A stretch of 64,000 nt of DNA, from assembly GCF_010727475.1 (NCBI RefSeq), contig NZ_AP022567.1, forward strand, positions 3,410,001 through 3,474,000. Reading direction: 5' to 3'. Below are positions 56,903 through 64,000 of the stretch, piece after piece (the stretch's first letter is position 1; each line of letters opens with the position of its first letter). A program made the position numbers and the translations under genes. Below the pieces are notes generated by a model. It made no database searches. It saw only the letters and a list, made by a program, of their open reading frames with translations, and was not told where the DNA came from. Source of the DNA: Mycolicibacterium mageritense (lineage in GTDB: Bacteria; Actinomycetota; Actinomycetes; Mycobacteriales; Mycobacteriaceae).

Positions 56903-57648
56903 CGGGCCTGACGCTGCTCCAGCAGGTACTTCAGCGCGACGGCGACGTCCTCGGGCGCGGAAATCCGGTACGCGGCCTGGGTTTCGCCGGGGCCGACCTT
57001 GACGCCGACGTCGCTGTCACGCATACGTCGGAATGCCTTCTCGTCGGTCACGTCGTCGCCGAAATAGACCACGGCCGACGCGTCGTGCTCGTTGCGCAGG
57101 ATGTCGATGGCCTCACCCTTGTCGGTCGTGATCACCGCGAACTCGAGCACGGCCTTGCCCTCGGTCAGCTGCGCGTCCCACGCCTGCGCTGCCGCGCGAG
57201 CCTGGGCCAGTGCGGCGTCGGCGTCGGGTGCCGAAGCGTTGCGCACGTGCAACGCGACGCTGGCCGGTTTGAGTTCGACGGTGACGCCCGGCCTGTCTGC
57301 GGCGATCGACTGCAGTTCGCGGGCGATCGTGCCGAGCAGTGCTTCGTCGATCGGGTGGGTGAAACCCGAATCGAACTCGGCGCCGTGACTGCCGACCAGA
57401 TGGACCGACGCGGGCATCCCCGACAGACTGCGCAGCACGTCGAGGGCGCGGCCTGAGATCAACGCCGCGGCGGTGTCGGGCAGGCCGGCGAGCGCGACGA
57501 GCGTCTCGGCGGCGTCCGCGAGCGGCCGCGCATCGGCGGGATTGTTGACGATCGGCGAGAGCGTGCCGTCGAAGTCGGACGTGACCAACAGCCGGGGTGC
57601 GAGGGCCGCTCGGGTGAGGACGTGCGACAGTTCGGCAGGCAGGCTCAC
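56899..57648 (-). CDS. otsB: trehalose-6-phosphate phosphatase
   Basis: 249 residues, HAD fold. DFDGTLSPI holds the nucleophile Asp25 and Asp27, followed by ISGRALDVL, HLVGSHGAE, TDKGEA and YFGDDVTDEKAF. Final step of the OtsAB trehalose route. GTG start; its stop and the LacI stop share CTAG. Confidence 0.9.
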   Translation of the reverse strand: MSLPAELSHVLTRAALAPRLLVTSDFDGTLSPIVNNPADARPLADAAETLVALAGLPDTAAALISGRALDVLRSLSGMPASVHLVGSHGAEFDSGFTHPIDEALLGTIARELQSIAADRPGVTVELKPASVALHVRNASAPDADAALAQARAAAQAWDAQLTEGKAVLEFAVITTDKGEAIDILRNEHDASAVVYFGDDVTDEKAFRRMRDSDVGVKVGPGETQAAYRISAPEDVAVALKYLLEQRQAR

Positions 57649-57651
57649 CCG

Positions 57652-58332
57652 TCAGATCTTAGGTTGGTCCTCGGCGCCGATGAGCAGTCGCACGGCCAGG
57701 TCCAGCCGCTTGGAGACGTCGGTCGCCGACGCGCGCCGGGTCAGCCAGGCCAGCAGGTTCGACAGCCACACGTCGGAGATCACACGCGCGATGTGGTACT
57801 GGTCCTCGGTCGGTTCGCCGTCGCTCATGGCGCGCGCGAACATCGAGTCCATGAGCTTGCCGACGTGGTCCACCTCGCCGGCGGCCGACGCGTCGGCGAA
57901 CACGAACGCCCTGGTCATGGCTTCCGTGAGCAGCGGATTGCGCTGCATCGCGCGGTTGAGCTTGCCGACCATGAAGTTCAGCCGCTGATACGGGGTGCCT
58001 CCCGACAGCGAGGCTCGATCGGTCTTGGCGTCGATGCGCTCGAACTCCCGGCCGAGGGCCGACACCAGCAGGTGAACCTTGGAGGGGAAGTACCGGTAGA
58101 GCGTCCCGACGGCGACATCGGCCCGTTCGGCCACCGCACGCATCTGAACCGCCTCGTACCCACCCTTGGACGCGATGGCCAGGGTCGCGTCGAGGATTCG
58201 TTTGCGACGTTCCCGCTGGGCTTCAGAGCCGAGTTCGGATTCTGCGAGCACTGCCACGTTCAGAACCTCACGTGGGCGCGAGTCCGCCCCCGAGGACGAA
58301 TCGGTGGATGCTGACTGCGACACCCCAGACAT
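57652..58332 (-). CDS. kstR: cholesterol catabolism repressor KstR
   Basis: 226 residues from ATG 58332; GTG 58257 would give about 201 residues, matching the M. tuberculosis start VAVLAESELGSE. TetR helix-turn-helix: ADVAVGTLYRYFPSKVHLL. The remainder is close to the known mycobacterial protein (RLNFMVGKLNRAMQRNPLLT, EDQYHIARVISDVWLSNLL). It binds 3-oxo-4-cholestenoate-CoA type ligands to derepress sterol genes. An operator lies in the divergent spacer. Confidence 0.93.
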   Translation of the reverse strand: MSGVSQSASTDSSSGADSRPREVLNVAVLAESELGSEAQRERRKRILDATLAIASKGGYEAVQMRAVAERADVAVGTLYRYFPSKVHLLVSALGREFERIDAKTDRASLSGGTPYQRLNFMVGKLNRAMQRNPLLTEAMTRAFVFADASAAGEVDHVGKLMDSMFARAMSDGEPTEDQYHIARVISDVWLSNLLAWLTRRASATDVSKRLDLAVRLLIGAEDQPKI

Positions 58333-58474
58333 GTGGCTGGCGACTCCTTCTCATTGCGTACCTCGTGGAAAACGATACGCACGCCGGTCTCCTTTTTCTC
58401 ACCCCCGAGCCGGTAAGACACGGACGTGTCCTGCTACAACGCCGGTCGACTTGACGGTCGAACACTGTCACCAT

Positions 58475-58488
58475 TAGAACACGTTCTA
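58475..58488. promoter_or_regulatory. KstR operator between kstR and fadE34
   Basis: TAGAACACGTTCTA is a perfect 14-base palindrome matching the KstR motif TNNAACNNGTTNNA. It supports autoregulation of kstR and control of fadE34. Confidence 0.9.
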
Positions 58489-58530
58489 GTGGGAAGCACG
58501 GACTTCTCGCACTACGACTAGGAGCCGACC

Positions 58531-60633
58531 TTGTCCGCTACCGTCACTGACGAGCAGTCCGCTGCCCGCGACCTGGTACGAAGCTGGGCCGCGGCTTCCG
58601 GGGCGATCGATGCCGTGCGAGAGGTCGAACACGATCCCGCAGCCTGGCGCGCGCCGTATCAGGCGTTCGCCGAACTGGGGATCTTCGGTGTGGCCGTTCC
58701 CGAAGAGTCGGGCGGTGCGGGCAGCTCGGTCGAGGATCTGTGCGCCATGATCGACGAGGCCGCCGCTGCCCTGGTGCCGGGGCCGGTCGCGACGACGGCG
58801 CTGGCGACCCTGCTGGTGACCGATCCGGGATTGCTCGACGCGCTGATGTCGGGGCAGCGGACCGCCGGTGTCGCGCTGAGTTCCGATGTCGCCGTCGACG
58901 GGAACCGCGCGAGCGGCACAGCCGACCATGTGTTGGGTGCCGACGCCGCAGGCGTGCTGGTGCTGCGGGCCGGTGACGCGGTGGTGCTGATCGACGCCCA
59001 GGCTGACGGTGTGAGCGTCGAATCCCTGGCAGCAACCGACTTCTCGGTTCCGCTGGCCCGCGTTGTGCTCGATTCGGCTCCCGCGGAGGTTTTGGACGTC
59101 TCGGTGCAGCGGTTCGAGGATCTGGCCGTCACCGTGCTCGCGGCCGAGCTGGCCGGGCTGTCCCGCTGGGCGCTGCAGACCGCGACCGAATATGCCAAGG
59201 TGCGTGAGCAGTTCGGCAAGCCGATCGGCAGCTTCCAGGCCGTCAAGCACATGTGCGCCGAGATGCTGTTGCGCTCTGAGCAGGCCGCGGTGTCGGCGGG
59301 CGATGCCGCACGCGCCGCGGCTGGTTCCGATGATCCGCAGCTGTCGATCGCCGCCGCGATCGCCGCGGCCGTGGGCATCGACGCGGCGCAGGTCAACGCC
59401 AAGGACTGCATTCAGGTGCTGGGTGGCATCGGCATCACGTGGGAACACGACGCGCACCTGTATCTGCGTCGCGCATACGGGATTTCGCACTTTCTCGGTG
59501 GCCGGCGCCGGTGGCTGCGCCGGGTCGCGGCGCTGACGCAGCAGGGCGTGCGACGTGAGCTCCGGATCGACCTGGAATCGGTGGAGGATCTGCGACCCGA
59601 GATCAGCGCCGCGGTCGCCGAGGTGGCGGCCCTGCCCGCCGAGAAGCGGCAGGTCGCGCTGGCCGACTCGGGTCTGCTTGCGCCGCACTGGCCCCGGCCG
59701 TACGGGCGGGCGGCCGGGCCTGCCGAGCAGCTGCTGATCGACCAGGAGTTGGCCGCCGCGAAGGTCGAGCGCCCCGACCTGGTGATCGGATGGTGGGCCG
59801 TGCCCACGATCCTCGAGCACGGCAGGCCCGAGCAGATCGAGCAGTTCGTGCCGCCGACGCTGCGAGGCGAGTTGACGTGGTGCCAGCTGTTCTCCGAGCC
59901 GGGTGCGGGTTCCGACCTGGCGGCGCTGCGCACGAAAGCCGTTCGCGCCGAGGGTGGTTGGAAGCTCACGGGCCAGAAGGTGTGGACATCGGCGGCGCAG
60001 AAGGCGCACTGGGGCGTCTGCCTGGCCCGGACGGACGCCGACGCGCCTAAACACAAGGGCATCACGTACTTCCTGATCGACATGCGCTCACCGGGCATCG
60101 TGATCCGGCCGCTGCGGGAGATCACGGGCGACGAACTGTTCAACGAGGTGTTCTTCGACGACGTGTTCGTGCCCGACGAGATGGTCGTCGGCACCGTCAA
60201 CGACGGCTGGCGGCTGGCCCGCACGACGCTGGCCAACGAGCGCGTCGCGATGGCAGGCGGTACGGCCCTTGGCAATCCGATGGAAGAGCTGCTGCGCACC
60301 GTCAGCACGCTCGACCTGGATCCGGCCGATCAGGATCGGTTGGGTGGGCTGATCCTGGCCGCCCAGGTGGGCTCACTGCTGGATCAGCGGATCGCGCAGC
60401 TGGCCGTCGGCGGCAAGGATCCGGGGGCGGAAGCCAGCGCCCGCAAGCTGATCGGTGTGCGGTACCGCCAGGCGCTCGCCGAGTTCCGCATGGAGCTCTC
60501 CGATGGCGGTGGCGTCGTGGTCAACCACGAGGTGCACGACTTCCTCAACACCCGCTGCCTGACCATCGCAGGCGGCACCGAGCAGATCCTGCTGACCCTG
60601 GCCGGCGAGCGCCTCCTGGGCCTGCCGCGGTAG
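58531..60633 (+). CDS. fadE34: acyl-CoA dehydrogenase FadE34/ChsE3, fused two-domain
   Basis: 700 residues made of two acyl-CoA dehydrogenase modules in tandem (about 1-330 and 345-700). The second keeps WCQLFSEPGAGSDLAALRTKA, KVWTSAAQKA and the C-terminal FLNTRCLTIAGGTEQI. Homologues oxidise the steroid side-chain acyl-CoA during cholesterol breakdown. TTG start with GGAG upstream. Under the KstR box. Confidence 0.88.
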   Translation: MSATVTDEQSAARDLVRSWAAASGAIDAVREVEHDPAAWRAPYQAFAELGIFGVAVPEESGGAGSSVEDLCAMIDEAAAALVPGPVATTALATLLVTDPGLLDALMSGQRTAGVALSSDVAVDGNRASGTADHVLGADAAGVLVLRAGDAVVLIDAQADGVSVESLAATDFSVPLARVVLDSAPAEVLDVSVQRFEDLAVTVLAAELAGLSRWALQTATEYAKVREQFGKPIGSFQAVKHMCAEMLLRSEQAAVSAGDAARAAAGSDDPQLSIAAAIAAAVGIDAAQVNAKDCIQVLGGIGITWEHDAHLYLRRAYGISHFLGGRRRWLRRVAALTQQGVRRELRIDLESVEDLRPEISAAVAEVAALPAEKRQVALADSGLLAPHWPRPYGRAAGPAEQLLIDQELAAAKVERPDLVIGWWAVPTILEHGRPEQIEQFVPPTLRGELTWCQLFSEPGAGSDLAALRTKAVRAEGGWKLTGQKVWTSAAQKAHWGVCLARTDADAPKHKGITYFLIDMRSPGIVIRPLREITGDELFNEVFFDDVFVPDEMVVGTVNDGWRLARTTLANERVAMAGGTALGNPMEELLRTVSTLDLDPADQDRLGGLILAAQVGSLLDQRIAQLAVGGKDPGAEASARKLIGVRYRQALAEFRMELSDGGGVVVNHEVHDFLNTRCLTIAGGTEQILLTLAGERLLGLPR

Positions 60634-60643
60634 CTCACCTTCT

Positions 60644-60709
60644 CTGCCGAGCAGACGTATAGGTACCCGGGAACGCGCTTTCCCGAGTACCTATGCGTCT
60701 GCTCGGCAG
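60644..60709. repeat. long inverted repeat between convergent genes
   Basis: 30-base arms at 60644-60673 and 60680-60709 differ at two positions (one gives a G-U wobble, one a C-A mismatch) and enclose the 6-base loop CGCGCT. Arms begin CTGCCGAGCAGACG. It lies between the fadE34 and tetR stops and probably serves as a bidirectional terminator; it may also be a copy of a dispersed mycobacterial repeat. Confidence 0.75.
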
Positions 60710-60711
60710 GT

Positions 60712-61329
60712 TTAGTGACCCCGTAGATACCCCGCCAGCATCGCAACGATGCCGTCCTCGAGTTGCCCGGCGTCGGCGGGCTTTTCGCACGCCAGCAGCC
60801 GGTGAGTGAGCGATTCGATGGTCGCGACCACCATGCGCGCCGCGAACGCGGTGTCCTCGACCGTGACGTCGGGATGGTTGTCGAGCAGGGCCTGTGCGAG
60901 TTGCACCGAGCCGTCCTCGGTGTGGTGCAAGCGATTCAACAGTGCGGGTGAGCGTGGCGCCTCCTCGAACAGCACGCGGTGCAACCGGGTGTCGTCGCGA
61001 TGGTTGTCGATCGCGGCCCGCACGAACAGCCGGAGCAGCTCGTCGAGGGATTCGGGCAGACCGTCGGCCGTGCGGTCGGTCAGCAGTGCCGCGCCCGCGT
61101 CGATGTGCGCGTCGGTGAGTGCCGACAGAATCGCGTCCTTGTTCGGAAAGTACTGATACAGCGAACCGATCGACAGGTCGGCGGCTTCGGCGATGCGGTT
61201 CGTGGTGCCCGCGGCGTAGCCGTACTCGGCGAAAATGCGAGCAGCCGCGTCGAGGATGCGCTGGCGGGTTTCGGCCGAGCGCTGCTGTCTGGGCTGCTTG
61301 CGGGGCCGAAACCGGTCGGGCGGTGCCAT
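60712..61329 (-). CDS. TetR-family transcriptional regulator
   Basis: 205 residues from ATG 61329 (GGAGG five bases upstream). N-terminal helix-turn-helix AGTTNRIAEAADLSIGSLYQYFPNKDAILSAL. The ligand domain shows no recognisable specificity. Divergent from the SRPBCC-like gene 84 bases away, its likeliest target. Confidence 0.85.
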   Translation of the reverse strand: MAPPDRFRPRKQPRQQRSAETRQRILDAAARIFAEYGYAAGTTNRIAEAADLSIGSLYQYFPNKDAILSALTDAHIDAGAALLTDRTADGLPESLDELLRLFVRAAIDNHRDDTRLHRVLFEEAPRSPALLNRLHHTEDGSVQLAQALLDNHPDVTVEDTAFAARMVVATIESLTHRLLACEKPADAGQLEDGIVAMLAGYLRGH

Positions 61330-61412
61330 CGTCACCTCCACGGGAAAAGCGAGTAGTCAACCGGTCCGGTCTGGTCGAGTATCAGGTAACCCTAACGGAG
61401 AGGAGCTCTTTC

Positions 61413-61928
61413 GTGCGTACCGTGCATACCGAGACGGTTCTGGCCACCGACACCGACCGGGTCTGGCGGGCCATGCAGCAGATCCCGACGTTTCTCTACG
61501 TCTGCCGCGGCTTGTTCGGCGTGCCGATGCTCGCGGGCCGGACCGAACCGTTCCGGGCCGGCGATCGTGGCACCGGTTGGCTGTTCGCGTTCCACGTGAT
61601 CCCGGCCTATCGGCACACCATCGAGGTGCTCTCGATCGACGACGCCACCCGCACCATCCGCACGCACGAACACGGCGGTGTTCTGCGGTCCTGGAACCAC
61701 ACGCTGCACGTCGAACCGGTCGCAGACGGCGTGTGCCGCTACAGCGACACCGTCGAGATCGACGCAGGCCGGCTGACCGGGATGGTCAGCGTGCTCGCGC
61801 GCGGCATCTACGCCTACCGGCACCGGCGTTGGCGCAGACTGGTGCGCCGGCACCTCTCAGAAGGTGGTCTGGGCGCAGGCGGTCGGGGTGGTGAGGTTCA
61901 CGCCGCCGTAGACCACCTGGATGAATGA
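61413..61928 (+). CDS. SRPBCC-like small protein
   Basis: 171 residues. GTG start with GGAGAGGAG 7 bases upstream. The layout (TDTDRVWRAMQQIPTFLYV, HTIEVLSIDDATRTIRTHEHGG, SWNHTLHVEP) resembles the START/SRPBCC ligand-binding fold. The last 25 residues (GGLGAGGRGGEVHAAVDHL) are encoded across the 3' end of the opposing gene and look like a non-family extension. Confidence 0.65.
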   Translation: MRTVHTETVLATDTDRVWRAMQQIPTFLYVCRGLFGVPMLAGRTEPFRAGDRGTGWLFAFHVIPAYRHTIEVLSIDDATRTIRTHEHGGVLRSWNHTLHVEPVADGVCRYSDTVEIDAGRLTGMVSVLARGIYAYRHRRWRRLVRRHLSEGGLGAGGRGGEVHAAVDHLDE

Positions 61929-62429
61929 GCACGCGATGAAGTCGGCCTTGGTGTTCGGTTGACCCGTGCTCCAGTCGGTCGGCGACGAGTCGCCGTCGAC
62001 CGTGAAGCGTTCGATGGGCCCGCCGCCGAAGTAGGTCACCGAGATCTCGACGTTGTTGATCGACTTCAACATTCGAGACAGCACGTTGTCGTGATTGGCG
62101 CCCTTGACTTCGCGCGGCATGCCCGCCGGTGCGCTGTAGGAGGCCTCCTGCCAGACGTCCCTGTTCATGCTGCGCAGCGTGATGGTCTGCCGGGCCCAGG
62201 TGTCGCCGGGGAAGCCCGTCGGGCCGTCCGGGCCCAGCAGGTTGGCGCTCGTGCGGAACGTGCACATGGTGCCCGCACAGTTGGCGTCGACGTGCATCTC
62301 GATCTGGGTCGCCGGGTCGACGGGAATCGACGCGGTGGCCGAGTTGGACGCGGCCGAGGCCGACGCGGGGTTGGTCAACGCAGCAGCGGTCAGCAGGGCC
62401 GCCGCGCTCGCTGCTGTGAGCCTGTTCAT
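61857..62429 (-). CDS. secreted protein, hypothetical
   Basis: 190 residues. Signal peptide of about 28 residues (ends ASASAAS). Mature domain has four cysteines (DANCAGTMCTF, IACSFIQ and TACAQTTF), suggesting disulfides outside the cell. No family name. ATG 62429 chosen over TTG 62435. Convergent overlap of 72 bases with the SRPBCC-like gene. Confidence 0.7.
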   Translation of the reverse strand: MNRLTAASAAALLTAAALTNPASASAASNSATASIPVDPATQIEMHVDANCAGTMCTFRTSANLLGPDGPTGFPGDTWARQTITLRSMNRDVWQEASYSAPAGMPREVKGANHDNVLSRMLKSINNVEISVTYFGGGPIERFTVDGDSSPTDWSTGQPNTKADFIACSFIQVVYGGVNLTTPTACAQTTF

Positions 62430-62451
62430 CGTCAAGAAAGGTATCCGCTCG

Positions 62452-63510
62452 TTACTCGTCGTAGGTGACTTCTACTGAATCCGTCACCGGCGTGGCCTGG
62501 CAGCCCAGGATGAGACCCTCTTCCAGATCGGAGGGTTCGAGCACGTCGTTGACCTCCATGTCGACCTCACCGGACTTCTTGAGCACCGCGCACGCCCCGC
62601 AGTGGCCCTCCCGGCACGAGAACGGTGCGTCCAGCCCCTTGTCGAGCAGGACGTCGAGCAGTTTGGCCGAGCGCGGCCAGCGGACCTCGTGGGTCGTTCC
62701 GTCGAGCGTCACGATCGCGGTGGCCGGCCCCTGGTCGCTGTCGTCTTCTTCGATGACCACGGCGGCGAACGGGTCACTCTCCAGCGACTTGAACACCTCG
62801 ATGTGGATGCGCTCGTCGGGCGTTCCCGCCTCGCGCAGTGCCTCCTGCGCGGCGGCCATGAACGGGCCGGGACCGCAGATGAAGGCGTCGCGCGCGGTGT
62901 ACGGCGCGGCCAGCCCGGCCAACGCGGCCGCGCTCGGCAGGCCCTGCACGGTCTCGAGCCAGTGCACCACGGTCAACCGGTCGGAGTACTTGGCGGCCAG
63001 CTCACGCAGCGTGGCCCCGAAGATCACCGAATTCTCGTCACGGTTGGCATAGATCAGCGTGACCTTGCCGTTGCCCTCGGCCAGCGCTGTCTTACAGATC
63101 GCCATCATCGGCGTGATGCCGCTGCCCGCTGCGAGCAGCAGGAAGTCGGCGTCGAGATCCTTGGGGACGAAATTGCCGGACGGTGCCAGCACGTGCATGC
63201 GCATGCCGGTGTGGGCGTTGTCGCACAGCCAGTTCGATGCGTAGCCGTCGGCGGTGCGCTTGACCGTGACGGTCAGCTGGTCGTCGGTCGCGGGTGAACT
63301 CGACAGCGAATAGCAGCGGGCCACGGATCCGGTCCGGTCGCTGGGCACGCGCAGCGTCAGGAACTGGCCCGGCGAGTACCGCAGCTTGTCCGGGGACAGC
63401 TCGGATCCGTCGGGAACACAGAACACCAGAGAGCGGGCATCGGCGGTCTCCTCGATGACCGCAGCCACCTGCAGTTCCAGCACATGGCTGCCCAGCGGCT
63501 CATCGGTCAC
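62452..63510 (-). CDS. kshB: 3-ketosteroid 9-alpha-hydroxylase reductase subunit KshB
   Basis: 352 residues. FAD domain ARCYSLSSSP, NAD domain GSGITPMMAI and GPGPFMAAAQEAL, and a C-terminal plant-type 2Fe-2S ferredoxin (CREGHCGACAVL with a fourth Cys in ILGCQATP). It passes electrons from NADH to KshA, which opens the steroid nucleus. GTG start with AAAGGA; a KstR box lies 27 bases upstream. Confidence 0.92.
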   Translation of the reverse strand: MTDEPLGSHVLELQVAAVIEETADARSLVFCVPDGSELSPDKLRYSPGQFLTLRVPSDRTGSVARCYSLSSSPATDDQLTVTVKRTADGYASNWLCDNAHTGMRMHVLAPSGNFVPKDLDADFLLLAAGSGITPMMAICKTALAEGNGKVTLIYANRDENSVIFGATLRELAAKYSDRLTVVHWLETVQGLPSAAALAGLAAPYTARDAFICGPGPFMAAAQEALREAGTPDERIHIEVFKSLESDPFAAVVIEEDDSDQGPATAIVTLDGTTHEVRWPRSAKLLDVLLDKGLDAPFSCREGHCGACAVLKKSGEVDMEVNDVLEPSDLEEGLILGCQATPVTDSVEVTYDE

Positions 63511-63536
63511 AGTGGGATCCTTTCTCGCCTCATAAC

Positions 63537-63550
63537 TAGAACAGGTTACA
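63537..63550. promoter_or_regulatory. KstR operator upstream of kshB
   Basis: TAGAACAGGTTACA matches the TNNAACNNGTTNNA motif. Located between kshB and hsaA and nearest to kshB. Confidence 0.82.
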
Positions 63551-63604
63551 AAACCATAGTTGCCCAGGTCCAGCGCTTGCAGCCAGGCGCTACTCGACAC
63601 AAAT

Positions 63605-63618
63605 CGTAACGTGTTCTA
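63605..63618. promoter_or_regulatory. second KstR operator, nearest to hsaA
   Basis: CGTAACGTGTTCTA matches the KstR motif except for the first base. With the site at 63537 it gives one operator per divergent promoter. Confidence 0.7.
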
Positions 63619-63632
63619 ATCTCTGTCTAGAT

Positions 63633-63691
63633 GATCGGCTCTTCGCGCAAGCGCCCATCGCAGGTGATCGGGCTTCGCGCAAGCGCTCATC
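63633..63691 (+). repeat. tandem direct repeat in the hsaA leader
   Basis: Two copies (63633-63659 and 63666-63691) of GATCGG-CTTCGCGCAAGCGC-CATC, one base different in the last part and one in length, separated by 6 bases. The core GCGCAAGCGC can fold on itself. Lies between the KstR box and the hsaA ribosome binding site. Confidence 0.7.
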
Positions 63692-63718
63692 ACGATCCGC
63701 ACTCTGGGAGGCAAATCC

Positions 63719-64000
63719 GTGACATCCATTGAACAGCGTGACGTTCAGGCAGTGCTAGCCGGCATCGACGATCTGTTGCCGCAGCTGCGTGAACGCGCCC
63801 AGGCCACCGAGGATCTGCGCAAAATCCCGCAGGAGTCGATCGACGCGCTCGACGAGATCGGGTTCTTCAAGCTGCTGCAACCCGAGCAGTGGGGTGGCCT
63901 GCAGTGCGACCCGACGGTGTTCTACGAGGCGGTTCGCCGCCTGGCCAGCGCCTGCGGTTCGACCGGCTGGGTCGCCTCGATCATCGGTGTGCACAACTGG
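63719..64000 (+). CDS. hsaA: 3-hydroxy-9,10-secoandrosta-triene-dione monooxygenase HsaA (3' part missing)
   Basis: First 94 residues; continues past the right edge. GTG start, GGGAGG 7 bases upstream. IDALDEIGFFKLLQPEQWGGLQ and ASACGSTGWVASIIGVHNW identify the flavin-dependent, acyl-CoA-dehydrogenase-like oxygenase that hydroxylates ring A of the secosteroid. Neighbouring kshB and KstR boxes support this. Confidence 0.88.
   Translation, partial: MTSIEQRDVQAVLAGIDDLLPQLRERAQATEDLRKIPQESIDALDEIGFFKLLQPEQWGGLQCDPTVFYEAVRRLASACGSTGWVASIIGVHNW

Overview
The window is 64 kb of high-GC actinobacterial chromosome. Gene content and order point to a fast-growing mycobacterium of the Mycobacterium (Mycolicibacterium) smegmatis type: ftsH-folEPBK-panCD-coaX-lysS-lsr2-clpC, then lpqF/mhuD, mutY/canB, disA-radA, lpqE/carD-ispD-ispF-cysS-rlmB, and finally kstR-fadE34-kshB-hsaA. 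The organism name is inferred from gene order and protein similarity; no rRNA is present to confirm it. I saw no insertion sequence, prophage, tRNA, rRNA or CRISPR array. Both edges cut a gene: an alpha/beta hydrolase at the left and hsaA at the right.

Layout. 0-3.5 kb: two alpha/beta hydrolases, a saccharopine-dehydrogenase-like oxidoreductase and a PaaX-like regulator. 3.6-15.1 kb: a long co-directional block with the FtsH protease, four folate genes, pantothenate/CoA genes (panC, panD, coaX and a DUF2520 Rossmann protein) and lysyl-tRNA synthetase; most junctions overlap as ATGA or GTGA. 15.2-18.5 kb: lsr2 and clpC, each followed by a strong terminator; a ClgR-type operator lies between them. 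18.5-20.2 kb: a cobalamin riboswitch followed by cbtB, cbtA and a histidine-phosphatase gene. 20.3-30 kb: lpqF and mhuD, hydrolase, GlxA-type regulator, mutY, canB, disA-radA and lpqE. 30.1-34.2 kb: carD-ispD-ispF-cysS-rlmB. 34.2-39.1 kb: purple acid phosphatase, ArsB-type permease, glycerophosphodiesterase and a metallo-hydrolase.

39.1-55.8 kb is the most striking region, a zinc-starvation island. It holds cysteine-free alternative ribosomal proteins (L31, L28, L33, S14, S18), a CobW-like protein matching the mycobacterial ribosome-hibernation factor Mrf, an intact CobW zinc GTPase, two complete zinc ABC importers (an AztABCD type with two AztD-like lipoproteins, and a ZnuABC type), a YcgQ/YcgR-type membrane pair and a PacL-CtpC P-type ATPase pair. 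I find five Zur-like palindromes at its divergent promoters. BluB (lower ligand of B12) and an orphan 5-oxoprolinase subunit A overlap the end of aztA, so they are probably co-expressed with zinc import.

55.8-64 kb: a LacI regulator, trehalose-phosphatase, and the start of the cholesterol-degradation regulon (kstR, fadE34, kshB, hsaA) with recognisable KstR operators. A TetR regulator, an SRPBCC-like protein and a secreted protein lie between. All functions are assigned by reading sequence; nothing was searched against a database.
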